Of a stretch of 64,000 nucleotides of DNA, positions 21,554 through 33,980 are shown piece after piece. Under the pieces are notes generated by a model. It saw only the letters and a program-made list of their open reading frames with translations. It was not told where the DNA came from and searched no databases. The translations under genes were made by a program, and so were the position numbers. This stretch comes from Uloborus plumipes. Lineage: Eukaryota > Arthropoda > Arachnida > Araneae > Uloboridae. Position 1 is the first letter of the stretch; the number at the start of each line of letters is the position of its first letter. Where the stretch lies: NCBI GenBank assembly GCA_038373865.1, contig JAXGGA010004662.1, forward strand, positions 21,851 to 85,850, read 5' to 3'.

Positions 21554-23491
21554 AAGCTTTCTTTTTAAAGCAACTAATGGGGGAGTTTCCGAAATTTCAA
21601 AAGTACTTTTTTCTGAAAGAACATGCTTCAAAACGTAGGAATTGACCATTTTTTTTTTTTTTTTTGACACAGTTATATATTTTTTATGAATTTTTTTAAC
21701 CGGTCCGCAGATGCTATTCCGAAAAAAAAAAAAAAACATCTGCGCATGACGTCAGTGGTGCACGTAAGCGCCAAATCTAATTGGTTGTAGTGAGATGACG
21801 AAGGTCGTGACGTCACCGATTCCTGCAATTGGACAACTCAAGTCACTCAAAATGGTGTTATTATTGGAAAGAGAGCTGTTAGGTGCACCACTGACGGCAC
21901 AAAAACCACGGCCCGTTTTCAAGGTGGGGTATTTAAAAAAATTAATAAAAAATAAACTGTTTGGAAAATTAAAGTATTTTCCGGGCTCATGTTATTTTTT
22001 TATATCATTCTATCAATTTCAGTAACAAAAAGTAGTACTTTTGACTGAAGGAAACTCCCCATTGTCTCATCTGCTAATTTTTGTTTGATTTTTCTTACTG
22101 TTTATGAAAATTTGGTCGCTTTCACGGTTTTATAGTAATCAGTTTTTTTCTTTTCAATTATTTCTGGGGCTGGGGAACTCTACTAATCAATTTCAGGTTT
22201 TTAGCAATTTATCAAAACACAAGCGGTTTTGTCAAATTTCAGCAGTTCGAACGTTTTTCGAAATTTGTAAGGCTGGAGTGCCCCACAAGACTAGCGATTA
22301 TTTTTAAATCGAATTCGAAATTTTTTCTCCCAAAACTTTTAATCACTGATTTATTTTATAAAAATTTATTATTGACAAGGACTGGATATTCACATATCTT
22401 TTTTGTACTTTTTAAATAGCATTTAGAAAATAAATAAAATAGTAAACTTATGAAACTGGAAGATAATTTAAATCTTTTATCTATAACTACCCAAATGGTC
22501 TTGCTTTGTATTGATAATGCGTTATTTTGAAATTGCGCGAATTTTAAATCAACATTCGAAAAAGAAAAAAAATAAAGCATAACGAGGAGATCTTTATGGT
22601 AGCAAAGTTTTTTGACCAGTAAGCCTTGTCATTTCTGTTTTAAGAATAGTGTGTTTCTCCTATCAGAAAAGATCATTCTGAATTTTTCAGAAAAAAAATT
22701 CTAATTTTTTTAAAAACTTTCGGCAGAAATGCTGTCACAAGCGCACAGTGAAAGTTGCATTTATGAATGTCTCGTGTAAAGAGTTCACATATAGAAAGCT
22801 TCAGGATTTTCTTTAAAAGTAATCTTTTCAGTTCTTTTAATGCTTTGAATGATTTGCGAAAATCCATACAAAATAAACCGTTTTATTGCAACACATATCG
22901 TCGAATATGCAGCAATAAGGTAAATTAAAAAAAAATCCCTTTCCCTCATTAAGCTTTCAAAATTTATCATTTTAAGTTTCGTGACAAGTGACACAAATTT
23001 CATTCATATTTTTTCCTGTTACGAAAAAAATGGAAAGAAATAAACGAAAGAAAAAGAAAAAAAAATAACATGAGAGAAAATTTGATTTATAACCGTTGAA
23101 GCGTAAATGTGCAAGTTTTGGAAAAAAAACAGCCAACTTCTGCCAAAACAAACGAATGCCGTTCATTATGAAGAAAATTAAGGCAAACATCCAAAAGATG
23201 AAAAAATTAGATAAGATAAGTTAACTCTTCAAAGAAAGTTTGCCTACGAAGCTACGACACTTTATATTTACCACATTAAAAAGTTTAGAAATCAAGAACG
23301 GTATCAAAAAAAAAAAAAAAAAAAACGCGGAAGAAAAAGTCAGGTGCATACGTAAATATGGAAGTATACTTTAATGTTTTTCTAAGATAGATTCATAGAT
23401 GTGAGCTCGAGCTTTGAAATTTTATCTAGCATAAGTAGAATTTTGTGATTTACTAGGAAGATTATTCTTCTTGAATTCGCTTTGTTAAATA
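21554..23491. other. Gene-free AT-rich stretch
   Basis: Long T and A runs (for example 21,650-21,665 and 21,720-21,736) and no reading frame with recognisable composition. I see no gene or element end here. Confidence 0.5.
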
Positions 23492-24435
23492 TGTACCTCA
23501 GAGCCAGATATTTTTTCGTTTCTGGCACAGTGGTGAAATTAGCGTTTCTATAAATTTCTATAAATTAGCGTTTCTATAAATTTAGTTGTTTTCGGTAGAA
23601 TGGAGCAATAGCATTTTCAGTGAAGAGACAACTCTCATTTTAGCTCTTTTTTTTTTCTTTTTTTTTGACTTTAAGACGAGAGTTCGAGCATTCGCTAAAC
23701 ATGCGAAAAAGTTATTTTGTTCATATTATATACAGTGCTCTTTTAATAAAGAAAAAAAGAGAGACTTTATGGCAACAAAAAATAAAATGAAGTAAAATAC
23801 CAGTGGATGAGCGTTAGAATATTGTTGCTCCTATACGTTCCTTTTAAAAGTTGTTTTTTTCTGCCTCTCCGGATTTATAATTTTATTCTTGGTTTTTAGT
23901 ACAATTACCACATAAAATCGCTGTAGAATCGTGGAATCTTTCGTTCTTTAGAAATTTTTGGGCCACTCTGAAACCCTTTACGAATTGTACAGGATGAAAT
24001 CTGTGTCTCAAACCCAGATAAACATAAGTCCATTTTCGTAACTTTTCAAAAGAGCGCTAAATTATTTGTCTGATGCATACAAAGGATGGGACTCGCGCTC
24101 TTTTAGTGCTACTAAATATTTGTGAATGAATTTCTGTTCATAAAATTACTTTATCATGGGTCGACGCGGAATAAGATTCTACATACAATGCAGTAATAAA
24201 GTGAAAATTGCCATTTTTAGACGAAAGCTGATCTCAGGCCCGTCATTTCGAATTTTTCCAGGGGAGGGGGGGGGGCAAAGGGTGTGTAAACAATGTAAAT
24301 TTGCCAAAAAATGTCTAAAACTACGCCTACTTTCATAAAAATACAAGGATTTCCCAAAGTCAGGGAGGGACAATTGACCCCCCCCCCCCCTGAAAACCGA
24401 AATGACGGGCCTGGCTGGTCTGGCTCTGAGGTACA
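23492..24435. mobile_element. TGTACCTCAGAGCCAGA-type TIR element
   Basis: 17-bp perfect TIRs: TGTACCTCAGAGCCAGA at 23,492 and its complement ending at 24,435. The internal block CATAAGTCCATTTTCGTAAC (24,028-24,047) resembles the hairpin MITE at 761-902, so the two share a family. It contains a nested 179-bp hAT MITE. No transposase seen. Confidence 0.65.
24235..24413. mobile_element. hAT-type MITE with G/C runs
   Basis: TIR CAGGCCCGTCATTTCG at both ends, flanked by an imperfect 8-bp duplication (GCTGATCT at 24,227-24,234, GCTGGTCT at 24,414-24,421). An 8-bp duplication and CAG-type ends fit hAT. Contains long G and C runs near the ends. Non-coding. Confidence 0.75.
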
Positions 24436-25009
24436 GAAATATCATTGCTCCTAACTGGAACCGTAGATTAGATGTTTAGTTGTTCTAAGAGGTTTAGATA
24501 GTAGAGTGAGAAAGAAAAATTCCCCAACCAATTAAGCAACTTTCATGACACAGCTTAAGTTCAGAATAACACGAAAATCAGACAGATACTGATTACCTTT
24601 CGCATTTGCAGTAAATTTTTAAATAACCACTCTTCACTTCATGGGTATTCTATTTTCCAGTCGACGGTTTCTAAGTGCAAAGCAAATGCCAAAATTTTGA
24701 CAGACCATTCCTCCACTTCCAGCTCGCTCAGAACAGATGTTTGTTTGCAGTCTAAATTGGTGTTTCCTAAAAGAACATCATTTGAATGAATGCATCTGTG
24801 CTTTTTTTTCGTCCTCCCCTCTGTTGCACCAAGTTAGCTACCGTTAATTAGTTACTGTAAGAGAAGGGTGTTATCGCTACGATCAAAACGAAAGGTAGTA
24901 CTGCAGTACAGTAAAAGTTAAAGAAGACATTGTTTGCATCTTTCAACACAATCACACACTCCGTCAGTAGAAGTGACACAATTTGAAAGAAACAAAAAAC
25001 ATTAGAGAA

Positions 25010-26227
25010 CTAGCTGTCGTGGCCGTCACGAAACTTTCTTCTATATCTATCTTATGAATTCCGGTTACAAAATAAAATACGTACTCGCCCGAGTAATTGG
25101 AGACAGCTCCAATTTCCCAATTATCGTAATAACCCTGCAAATGCAGAATCAATGAGCGAAATTGGAAATCATTGCAAAAGCCTTGTTTAGATAATTTGCA
25201 AACATTTTATTTGTTAGTAAAAAGAAATTGGCAACAGTTAAAAATTTCAAATCATTGAAAGTTTTCAGCTGTTTTGATAATTAAATAGCGTGAAAGCGAT
25301 TTTTTAATGAATTAATTTTTCGCATTGTTGACTAAGCGCAAAAATCACCCCACCCTACCCCTGGGGCGATTGGCGCCAAAATTTAATCAATGCTTGCTTC
25401 CATATTGGGTTAGTGTTATTCCAAATTTCATTCAAATCGCAGCAATATTTCCCGAGATACAGTAGGTGCAATGACAAAATAAGCGCTTTTGATTGCTCCA
25501 CCCCCCTTTGAGATATTGACACACAAATTGAATCAGCACCTGTACTCAATAGGGTCTACCTATGGACCAATTTTCGTTTGATTCCGCCGGTTACTTCCTG
25601 AGATATAGCAGTCACCCCCGTGCAGAACACGTGCGATTGCTCCACCCCCCTTGGAGATATTGACAAACAAATTGAATCAGCACCTGTACTCAGTAGGGTC
25701 TACCTATGGACCAATTTTCGTTTGATTCCGCCGGTTACTTCCTGAGATATAGCAATCACCCCCGCGCAGAACACGTGCGATTGCTCCACCCCCCTTGGAG
25801 ATATTGACAAACAAATTGAATCAGCACCTGTACTCAGTAGGGTCTACCTATGGACCAATTTTCGTTTGATTCCGCCGGTTACTTAATGAGATATAGCACT
25901 CACTCCCGCGCAGAACACGTGCGATTGCTCCACCCCCCTTGGAGGAATTCGCTAAACAAAGTCAGGTGCACCAGTTCACATGGTGGTACATATGTGCAAA
26001 AAATTTTGTTCGATTTCATGCAGTAGTTTTTGCTCTAGCGCGGCCACAAAAACTGGTCACACACATACAGACTCACACACAGACACACACACACACAGAC
26101 AGACATTTTCCAAAAATGGTCGAAATGGACTCAGCGCACCTCAAAACGTGCAAATCCGTCAAAATTCGACATTCGAAAATTTTCACGAAACCAATACTTT
26201 CTTCTATATATTAGATATAGAAGAAAG
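25010..26227 (-). mobile_element. Helitron-like insertion with 144-bp tandem repeats
   Basis: Boundaries come from the intact A-B junction at about 26,487. Read on the minus strand it starts with a terminal hairpin (ACTTTCTTCTATAT and its complement, about 26,192-26,226) and ends in a small hairpin TCGTG-ACGGC-CACGA followed by CAGCTAG. A CTAG end with an upstream hairpin and little or no target duplication fits Helitrons, but the 5' end is not a canonical TC and no Rep/helicase is present. A GT/CA-rich stretch lies at about 26,058-26,105. Confidence 0.45.
25499..25940 (+). repeat. 144-bp tandem repeat, three full units
   Basis: The block CACCCCCCTTGGAGATATTG recurs at 25,499 (variant), 25,643, 25,787 and 25,931, exactly 144 bases apart. 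A diverged partial unit precedes it from about 25,345. 144 is divisible by 3, but stops occur in the units, so this is not a coding repeat. Confidence 0.95.
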
Positions 26228-27332
26228 TAAAAATCAAGGTTTTATTCGGCACTACTTTTAAATTATTTATTATCAACTACAATACGCCCAAAACATTTAT
26301 AATGTACTTTAACTGGTTGGTGTTTGTCATCTAAATTAATAGTTTGCACCTAAAGTTCGAAAATTCTCCTGGGAGTACTGCAGTACAGTAAAAGTTAAAG
26401 AAGACATTGTTTTTATCTTTCAACACAATCGCGCACTCCGTCAATAGAAGTGACACAACTCAAAATAAACAAAAAACATTAAAGAAAAATCAAGGTTTTA
26501 TTCGACATTACTTTTAAATTACTTATTATCAACTACAATACGCTCAAAACATTTACAATGTACTTTAATTGGTTAGTTTTTGTTGTCTAGGGTAATAGTT
26601 TACACAAAGATTGAAAATTTTCCTTTTCAATTATGAAATTTTAATTACATGTCATACTGATTATGTTGTTCAAAAGCCTCCATGCACCAATTGCGTAAAG
26701 CAACTTAGTGAGAGTTTTTTAAAAGAAAAAGCATTAAACTTCGATTTTGAAACAATAATTAGTAAGGTTTCTAAAAAATGTGTGTTGCGCTTTACTAGAT
26801 ACTTTGCGATTCGAAACTCATATTTTTTTAGTGGACCTTTCATCTAGAATGATTCAAGACCAATCGCTGAAATATAACGCAGAAAACTTACTATTTTACT
26901 GGGAGCCACAAAAAAATTTAAAAAATTGAACACTAGTGAGAAAATATAGCATGGCTAAGATTAATGAAGAAAAAAAATACCAATTTTGGATCAAGACTTC
27001 AATTATTTTAATTACAGCTATAGTCCAGTAACTTTAGCATTTTTCTTCGGAATAATTTTAACCCGAAGTTTTTTTTGACACAAAGCCTTTTCATGTCGTT
27101 CTAAGTAAAATCTCAAAAGTACCCGACATTATGCTGTACGCTTCCCCCCTTTTTAAGGGGGGAAGCAGGGGGGGCCGAAAAATCATGCTTTAAGTATATA
27201 AGCAAGTGGGGTGTCTATTTTTGTGTATTTTTCATGCTGAGTCGAATGAAAACAGAATCATGTTAATAAAGTCAATAGTTTCTTAGTGAGGAGGGTTTTT
27301 TATGTGAAAAAAGTCACATATACAAATACAAA

Positions 27333-27400
27333 AGATGACGACCAGCAACAGGCTCTAGGCCCAACTAGGCTGGTAGTAAAAAATTTTAGTTAAGCGTTAA
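27333..27400 (-). repeat. LINE-like 3'-end fragment (tentative)
   Basis: The block GACAGGCTTTGGGACCAGAT-like (here CAACAGGCTCTAGGCCCAAC then TAGGCTGGT) recurs at about 38,498-38,560, each after an ATG-rich AAAATGACGA segment. Short, same-orientation, isolated pieces of this type resemble truncated retrotransposon ends, but no reverse transcriptase is present. This fragment lies within the 3.3-kb TIR element. Confidence 0.35.
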
Positions 27401-27473
27401 CGTACATTGGAAAAATATCATTAGAACAGTGGACATACATCATTATATTACAAAAAAAAATTCTTTTTTGAAA

Positions 27474-29697
27474 CTACAAAGTGTTGATAGTTTCTCTCAC
27501 CTGTTCTTGGTTGTAGAAAACCTGTTCAGTACATATCCCGTCCATCATTTCTATTTCTTCGGTGCCACTGATAACATCACTTTCAGAGATCCCGTCCATT
27601 GGTGCAGAATTTAAGCAAGACTGTCCATGACAATTTCCACAGGCTACAGAACAGTGTAGTCCCTAACTTTAGGCATCCACACATAAACCTTTTAAAGGTG
27701 CCTTCATTCATTGATAATTCTAACATTTCCATGTTTTGAACAAACAAGTGGGCACTTTTGGAGTACAAAAAATGTCCCGCAGCATGGAAATAGGGTAACA
27801 TTCTCTTAATTGCAGTCAAATATAACGCCCAATAACTTATCCTTTCAGCCCTTATAAACTCTTTAAGGATTAACATTATATCCAAATACTGGATCCATGA
27901 TTGTGAAGTTGGTCCTCTGTGTTTCAAATTGGAGCATTCATTTTGAAATTTACTTTTCACATCACTAAGGATTTTCAATTCTTCCACCTCAAAAAATGAA
28001 AGTGTTGTTTTATGAACTTCTTTGAGGTAAATGTCCATGAAATTTTTTTCATCACTAGTCAAAGGCACTGAAAATTGTTTTAGATAAAGCTATTTGCAAA
28101 AGTGTATGAGCTTTAACAGCTCGAGAGTAAGCATGTCTTGTCAATTGTCAACTGAATGAGAAGCGTAAATAGTGTTCATTACTTCTTTGAGGCCACTTCC
28201 AGTCATGATAAAGCCAATTGAACCGAGAAAAGACATGCACATGTGAAAACCTCTTAGTCTCACAATTATTTTGGAGACCCGTGAATTGTTATTGTCTGAA
28301 GCAACAATTTCCCTTGCTTTAATAAATAGAGGTTGGTCAAATTTTATTTACACAGATAGTGTGACCATATTTAAAACCATCTTCAAGAATATACAGCAAT
28401 GTACTGTAAATTGTATCATAATTACTTGGAGGATGGTCTACGAATGGTAAGTACATGACACATGATTTATAGTATTCTTCATGTTCTGTTAAAAGCTCCA
28501 TAAATCCACTCCACCCAGGAATTTGCTCATACAGATTGATTCAGACAGAAGGGCTTCTTTGTAGGAAGTACAGAACCCTAAGCTTGACTAAATGTCTATC
28601 AGACGTCTGGAAAAGTATCTATGGAAATAAGCAGTTACTCCAAGGAGAAGGGGCGATATGAATGACCGGGGACGAACTGCAGACAGGCATGACAGATAGC
28701 AGTGTAATTTCTTTTGTAAAGGTTCTACAGTGCCTTTTTTATTTTTAATAACGATTTCTTCTATTAGAAACAACAATGACTTGGGTACACTGGCATTGAT
28801 GTCAGAGAAAAATTTAGTATTGGGAGGATATGTATCTACCTCACATACTGCAGTATGTGAGGTAGCGTATATCTTGACGAATGATCTCCACTGCCTTCTC
28901 TATGACTCTCAATTGTTCCTTTTCTGGATCAGATTTTCTATTTTCATACCCTTTGGATAACACACCATAATTTGTGTCTCGAAAGCACAGAATAGTTGGT
29001 CCTTTCTTTTTGTTGGTAATCACGAACCTATCAACGTACCGCGCAGTAAGTTTTTTCTTAATGGTTTTGTCATCAGGCTTCCAGTTTAAACCATTAAGTA
29101 CGTCTTTTAGTCCAGAAGGGGTGAACTGACAATCATCATTTGTCTCAATGAAGGAATAAATCATATCCACAGCGTCAACTACACCCTGTTCTATTGGACG
29201 ACCTAGTCACCTTTGATGCTTTCGTTGAAAACTTAACCAAGCAAGTAGCATAATATCTGGCATCAGCTGCAACCAAATCAATTTCATAAATGATACGCTG
29301 CTAACAACTTTCGCCCAATCATCATTTCTTGTTTGTATCATATTCTTCACAGTATTTTTAAATTCGAGTGTTGAAACCATTTTTATTATTTTTTTCGGAA
29401 CTCTTGCCCTTCTTCTTTTCTATATCCACAACAGCTTCGTCTCCACAAAAAAGCAACATTCTTTGAAATTAAAATATGATGCCGTTCGCATTCTTGTTTC
29501 AGTAGTACTAGGTGACGAGGCTGCTTCTTCAGCATTTCGTTTTCTTTTAAATGCTGCTATACTTGTTTTAAGGATATAGTCCCTACTGCAATCCACGTGA
29601 AGTTCAACTGAAGTCTTATTTGCGAACAATGAAAGTTTTCCATCTTGTCTCTTGTGCTTTTACACAGTAAAGCGTTGCCACAAATTGCACACAACAT
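27474..29697 (-). pseudogene. Decayed multi-domain gene of an uncharacterised repetitive family
   Basis: Reading the minus strand with frameshifts, segments follow in order. An N-terminal Cys pair (MLCAICGN, 29,697) leads to a second Cys motif (CCFFCGDEAVVDIE, about 29,460-29,410). A segment with DLVAADARYYATCL follows at about 29,270. The longest clean parts are 29,170-28,841 and 28,838-28,588, the latter ending near RPRSFISPLLLG and LIDI. An internal deletion follows near 28,570. Next come IPGWSGFMELLTEHEEYY (about 28,530), a GGF-like block RGFHMCMSFLGSIGF (about 28,240) and 28,068-27,583 with YFHAAGHFLYSKSAHL. A Cys-rich tail CGNCHGQSCLNSAP is at about 27,640. From memory this order matches a multi-copy family of unknown function in arthropod and cnidarian genomes; not checked. 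Frameshifts, stops and the deletion make it non-functional. Confidence 0.65.
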
Positions 29698-30316
29698 GGT
29701 CATTTGAAGTACTATGCACACGCAGGGAACACGTGTTTTAAAAACAGAGCACAGAATTTAACGCACTTCTCAGTAACGTGAACGATAAAACACTGACCCC
29801 TAGGACGACTGTATTAAGAGGGCGGGGGGGTTGGAGTCACAGGGACGGGTGTACTGGTATTTCAACATTCCAACCACCTGCCCTTTCCTCCCTGCTGTCC
29901 TTCGCTTCGCTCATTTTGATTTGCGGATTTTGGTTCACGGACTTTTTTAAACAAAACACTTAAAGAAATAATTATTTATTTTTCATAAAATCCCTCAAAC
30001 TCAAAAAATATTTAAAAAGTTTAACCAGATTTTTAATTTTTAGATGTAGATATCAACTTTATTATGCTTCCATTCGATTCAGCTAAAAAATACATAAAAA
30101 ATGACACTCTACTTGCCTAATATATATTGACAATAACTTTTTTCGCTCTTCCCCAGTCCCCCCCCCCCCCAAAAGGGTCGAAGCGTACACCAAAATGTCG
30201 GGTACTTTTGAGAGGTCACTCACAATGATATAACAAAGCTCTGTGCGAAGAAAAACTTTAGGTTAAAATTATTCCGAAGAAACACATTTTTTTTGGCTAA
30301 AGTGACTGGACTACTA

Positions 30317-33275
30317 GTCCCGAATGGAAATAAGATAATTAACTATATATAACCACAAGAAAACAAACACTTAGATATTAGTATAGAAGATATTTCGGTT
30401 CTATAAAAGTTTCATTTGTTTAGCCATATTTCTGATAATTATGGAGACTTATACATCACTAAAAAGTCGTGTTGTTCAACAATTATTAAAAATTTTTAAT
30501 AAATATTGTGAAAGTCCGCTTATAATGAAAATTATTCGTCCTTAGTGTGAAGTTTTTTAGTTTGCTTCGAAAGGATCTTCTTGTAGTTCGTGTGCTTGAA
30601 ACAAAAGTATATTTTAGCGTCAAAATTTTCTTTTAATTTCGCTGAAAAACTATATTTAATTGTGTGGGAAAATAATTTGACTCTTATTAGGTAGTTTTAA
30701 CTTATTTTTCTATTTTTAGGTAAAAGAAAAAAAAGAAAGAAAGAAACGCATGAAAAAAAGCTGAACGTATCGTAAATATAGCGCGAAAAAATAAAATGTG
30801 CCAAAAATACAGTAAGTAGTTAACAAATACTAAAAATGAATAAACTAATTGTGAGGTTTTGAAGGGGGAAAATCCTGTCTGCAGCGCCCCCCCCCCCCCC
30901 GCCCTCGTAATACTTAAACCTTAATTGTTTATTTACTCATTCAGTTGGCTCATTGTTTCAATAAAAATCTTTCGCTAAATTTTGAGCCTTTCAAAAAAAG
31001 AAAAAAAAACTTAAACATTCGGCTCTAGGGAAGACATTTAATCCTATGTAAATCCTGATCAATCATACTTGGAACAAACTTTATAGAAAAGCACTTACGA
31101 GGCAGAACATGTACAGAAGATGGTTTTCTGATTTGGTAATTTTAAGAGAATTTTTGGAACATTTCGTATAAAATTTTGCACTGCAGAAGAAATTTAATCC
31201 CTTTTATCTGAAAACCCAATATTGCTAAATTAGGAAAACTGAAGAGATTCTGAATATTTTCTTTTCTTTTTTTCTTCGCTTGAAGAAAAAAGTGAAAAAA
31301 AATATTCAGTAAAATTGAAATACTTTATTTTCTACATAAAAGAAGTAGCTGCTACAGGTTTCCACTTTTCTTTTCTTTGTTCCTTGAAACGAATAATTAT
31401 CGAGATTGAAAATAGATATCTTCATTCTTAACCTCTTCAGTCCTGAATTTTTTTAAACATGAATTTCAAGCTTTTAAACTTTTGTTAGGTCTGAATAATA
31501 GATAGAATAAAAGATTTGGGATTGATGAAACATAAATGCTATAATCTTAGAGTTTATAATGCTTAGTTTTTTCGTTATAATTTGTTCTGCAACCAAATAT
31601 AAACGAAGAACTTTGAAAGTACGAATGTGTGTACCTTCACCTTAGGACTGAAGAGGTTAGTTACATTAAAAAAAAAACTGAGGCAGCTGTCATTTTTTGT
31701 TTCCAACGGCCATTTGTGTGAAACCCAAGAACCTATTTTAAATGCAAATCAGAAAGGATTGCTTGTATATTTCCGAATTAAATATCAAATTCTTTGTTTA
31801 AAATTTAATTAGTTCTTAAAATCATTAGGATTTATTGAAAGTTTTCTGATAATATTGAATTTTGTATTTGTAAAAACAGCGTTGACTGTAAAACATCGAT
31901 GCTTGAAAAACAGCAACCATAATTCATCGATCATACAAATAGCGATATTTTGATAAAAACATCGATGATTCATCGCCATCAGTGTCGTGCGTCCAGCTTA
32001 GAGAAAAGATTGAACCAGAAAGATTTTCTCAAACGAATATTCGAAAAAAGTATTAAAACAAGTTTAAAGAGTGAACTTGAGATATTAAAATAAACCATGG
32101 AAAGTTTTCGTTCTCCAAATGATGAATAAAAATTCCATTTTGAGCATAATAGGATGTGTGTGTGAAAAAAAGCCGAGTTAGAAAACAAAAACCTTTTGTG
32201 TGTAGCGTGCCCATAATTTATCGGCTGCGAACAAATCTTTCTGCATTCTCGTTAAACGTTCTATTTTACTACTGTTTTTATGCGCTTATATTTGTCCAAT
32301 CTTCAATCAACCTTCCCTATTCCCGTTTTTCATTTTATTTATTTATTTATTTTTTAATTTTTCCATTGAATTTTTAAAAATCAGAAGACAATGTACGGGT
32401 ACGGATGCATATACAGGAACAACGCTGCGGGTTTGAAGAGTTCCATTCCTTGAAGAGCTTTTTGTAGAATAATTTTATTCTACAAAATTGCACTGCAGAT
32501 TCTGAGCTCACTGCCCTAGGCAAGTAAACCGCATAATATAATTTTTTCTTTTTTCATTCTTTAGTCTTTTTGTCATCTACTGTCTTTAGTTAAACTGTAC
32601 ACATTTGTTCATTTGTTTTCTGCCGAAAATAAAGCACGAAAAGAGCAACAGACCTCAGTTTCTGCGGGGAATCAAAGTCGCATTTCTTCAAATATCTCAA
32701 AAACTCATGTTTGTAAACACTGGTGATTGTGTATCCAAGGGAATACATATGTCTTGACTTGGTTTTATGTAATTAGAACTATTAAAAGTCAACTGAACAA
32801 AAAACGGGATAAATCAAAGAATTTAAACTATATGCGGTCAAGTGTTTCTTTATCTAGTTAATAAAAGAATAGAAAAAAAAAACAAATGAAACAGACTATG
32901 AGGTACACAAACATGTGCTTAAAACATTAAAAAGTAAAAAGTGATAGAAAAAAAGATCGCGGAGCAAAACTGAAAGATAGTATCAATCGACATATTGTTT
33001 GTCATCAAACTTTAAGACAATACTATTGCAACGTTGAGATTCTTTTTTCTTTTACTTTTTTTTTTTGGATTATGCCCAATTTATTTTCTCATTAGATGTT
33101 ATGTATGTTTGATACTTGTGCATGATAATATTTTATCATTCGATAAAATTCGATTTTCCTTCGACAAATTGGAAATTTTCCCAGTCTCAAAACTTTTAAG
33201 TTGGGGCGTCCCTGTTAAAAGTCCCCATTTTCAAATGGTACACTTATTGTCACAAGATGTAAAGAACTATGAAAA
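30317..33275. other. Gene-free AT-rich stretch
   Basis: AT-rich with poly-A/T and poly-C runs (for example 30,887-30,901). The frames are short and carry no recognisable domain. About 31,860-31,990 has a local ATCGATG-rich patch. No gene seen. Confidence 0.5.
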
Positions 33276-33524
33276 TGAAGGGGCAAGTGGATAAAGGTGA
33301 TATGTGATAATTTTTGAAACTTACTTGTTACCATGGATGAAGGTGATGAGTCCATCAGTATCATGTCCCCTTAGTCACAGAAATGATTTGTAAGTAAGAA
33401 TATGACCCCATTTTACCCGTTGAGAAAAATTCATTTGAAAAAAAATAACAACATTTTTTGAAAGCTTTGTCTTGAAATTTAAAAAATTGTCATATATCAC
33501 CTTTATCAACTAGCCCATTCAAAT
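33276..33524. mobile_element. TGAAGGGGCAAGTGGATAAA-type MITE, copy 1
   Basis: The left end TGAAGGGGCAAGTGGATAAA and the right end, a slightly decayed complement ending GCCCATTCA, enclose about 250 bp. The left end is followed by GGTGATATGTGA. Copy 2 is at 51,092-51,253 and a third left end is at 50,989. Non-coding. Confidence 0.7.
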
Positions 33525-33559
33525 GTTAACAGACTTGTCCGGTTCCCAAAACATTTATT

Positions 33560-33975
33560 CTAACCCTGAAAAGGTTCACACGCAATAAACAATGTAAAAC
33601 AAAATGTCTGATACGCCAGCTCGACAGGGAAAAGCCTTAATACGAATCTTCCTTTGCACTTGAGTCCCAAATAGAGAAGGAACGAACACACGTTACTGAT
33701 ACGGTCGGAGCTGTTCTGTGACGGAGACAAATGGCCCGGGCTCCCCAATACATTTTCGTTACAAGTCGAACACGTACATGACCGTCTGACGCAAGGGAAG
33801 AAAAACAGAGGATTACATTACGAATAATACATGAGAGCTGTGAAATTGGAAGGTTCTGGTTGTGAGTTCCTGGCTCTCTTATTGGTCGATGCGAGGATTT
33901 ATCGGAACACAAAACTGCTTGACGTTTGAGCAAGGACAAGAAATTCGTCCAGGAGTAGTTTTGCATACACGGACA
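33560..33975. other. GC-richer unassigned island
   Basis: Between two repeats, this ~400-bp patch is richer in G+C than its surroundings and supports a 109-codon minus-strand frame (33,966-33,637) beginning MQNYSWTNFL. I recognise no domain and see no clear splice-site pair, so I do not call a gene. It could be a non-coding exon or a repeat fragment. Confidence 0.3.
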
Positions 33976-33980
33976 ATTCT

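Larger units (their letters stand above)
24894..26620 (+). repeat. Direct duplication interrupted by an insertion
   Basis: Block A (24,894-25,009, GTACTGCAGTACAGTAAAAG start) recurs at about 26,374-26,487. Block B (about 26,228-26,370, AATCAAGGTTTTATTCG start) recurs at about 26,488-26,620. The second A-B pair is contiguous, so the first pair was once contiguous too and was split by the 1.2-kb insertion at 25,010-26,227. Confidence 0.8.
27021..30313 (-). mobile_element. 3.3-kb TIR element carrying a multi-domain gene remnant
   Basis: The left end (27,021 onward, TAGTCCAGTAACTTTAGC) and right end (to 30,313, reversed TAGTCCAGTCACTTTAGCC) are inverted copies over about 140 bp. Shared inner blocks are TTCGGAATAATTTTAACC and CTCAAAAGTACCCGACATT, ending in G/C runs at about 27,145-27,180 and 30,155-30,180. 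CTA flanks both sides (27,018-27,020 and 30,314-30,316), a possible 3-bp duplication; TA is an alternative reading. The interior is occupied almost entirely by one decayed gene on the minus strand. The superfamily is not assigned. Confidence 0.75.

Noticed and set aside
25499..25940. CRISPR array
   Set aside because: The units are 144 bp, contiguous and without unique spacers, in a eukaryotic transposon context.
26058..26105. CA-rich coding repeat (HTQTHTHTD frame)
   Set aside because: A simple CA microsatellite-like tract inside a mobile element.
33637..33966. 109-codon minus-strand frame in a GC-richer patch
   Set aside because: No domain, no clear splice sites and no conserved motif; kept only as an unassigned island.
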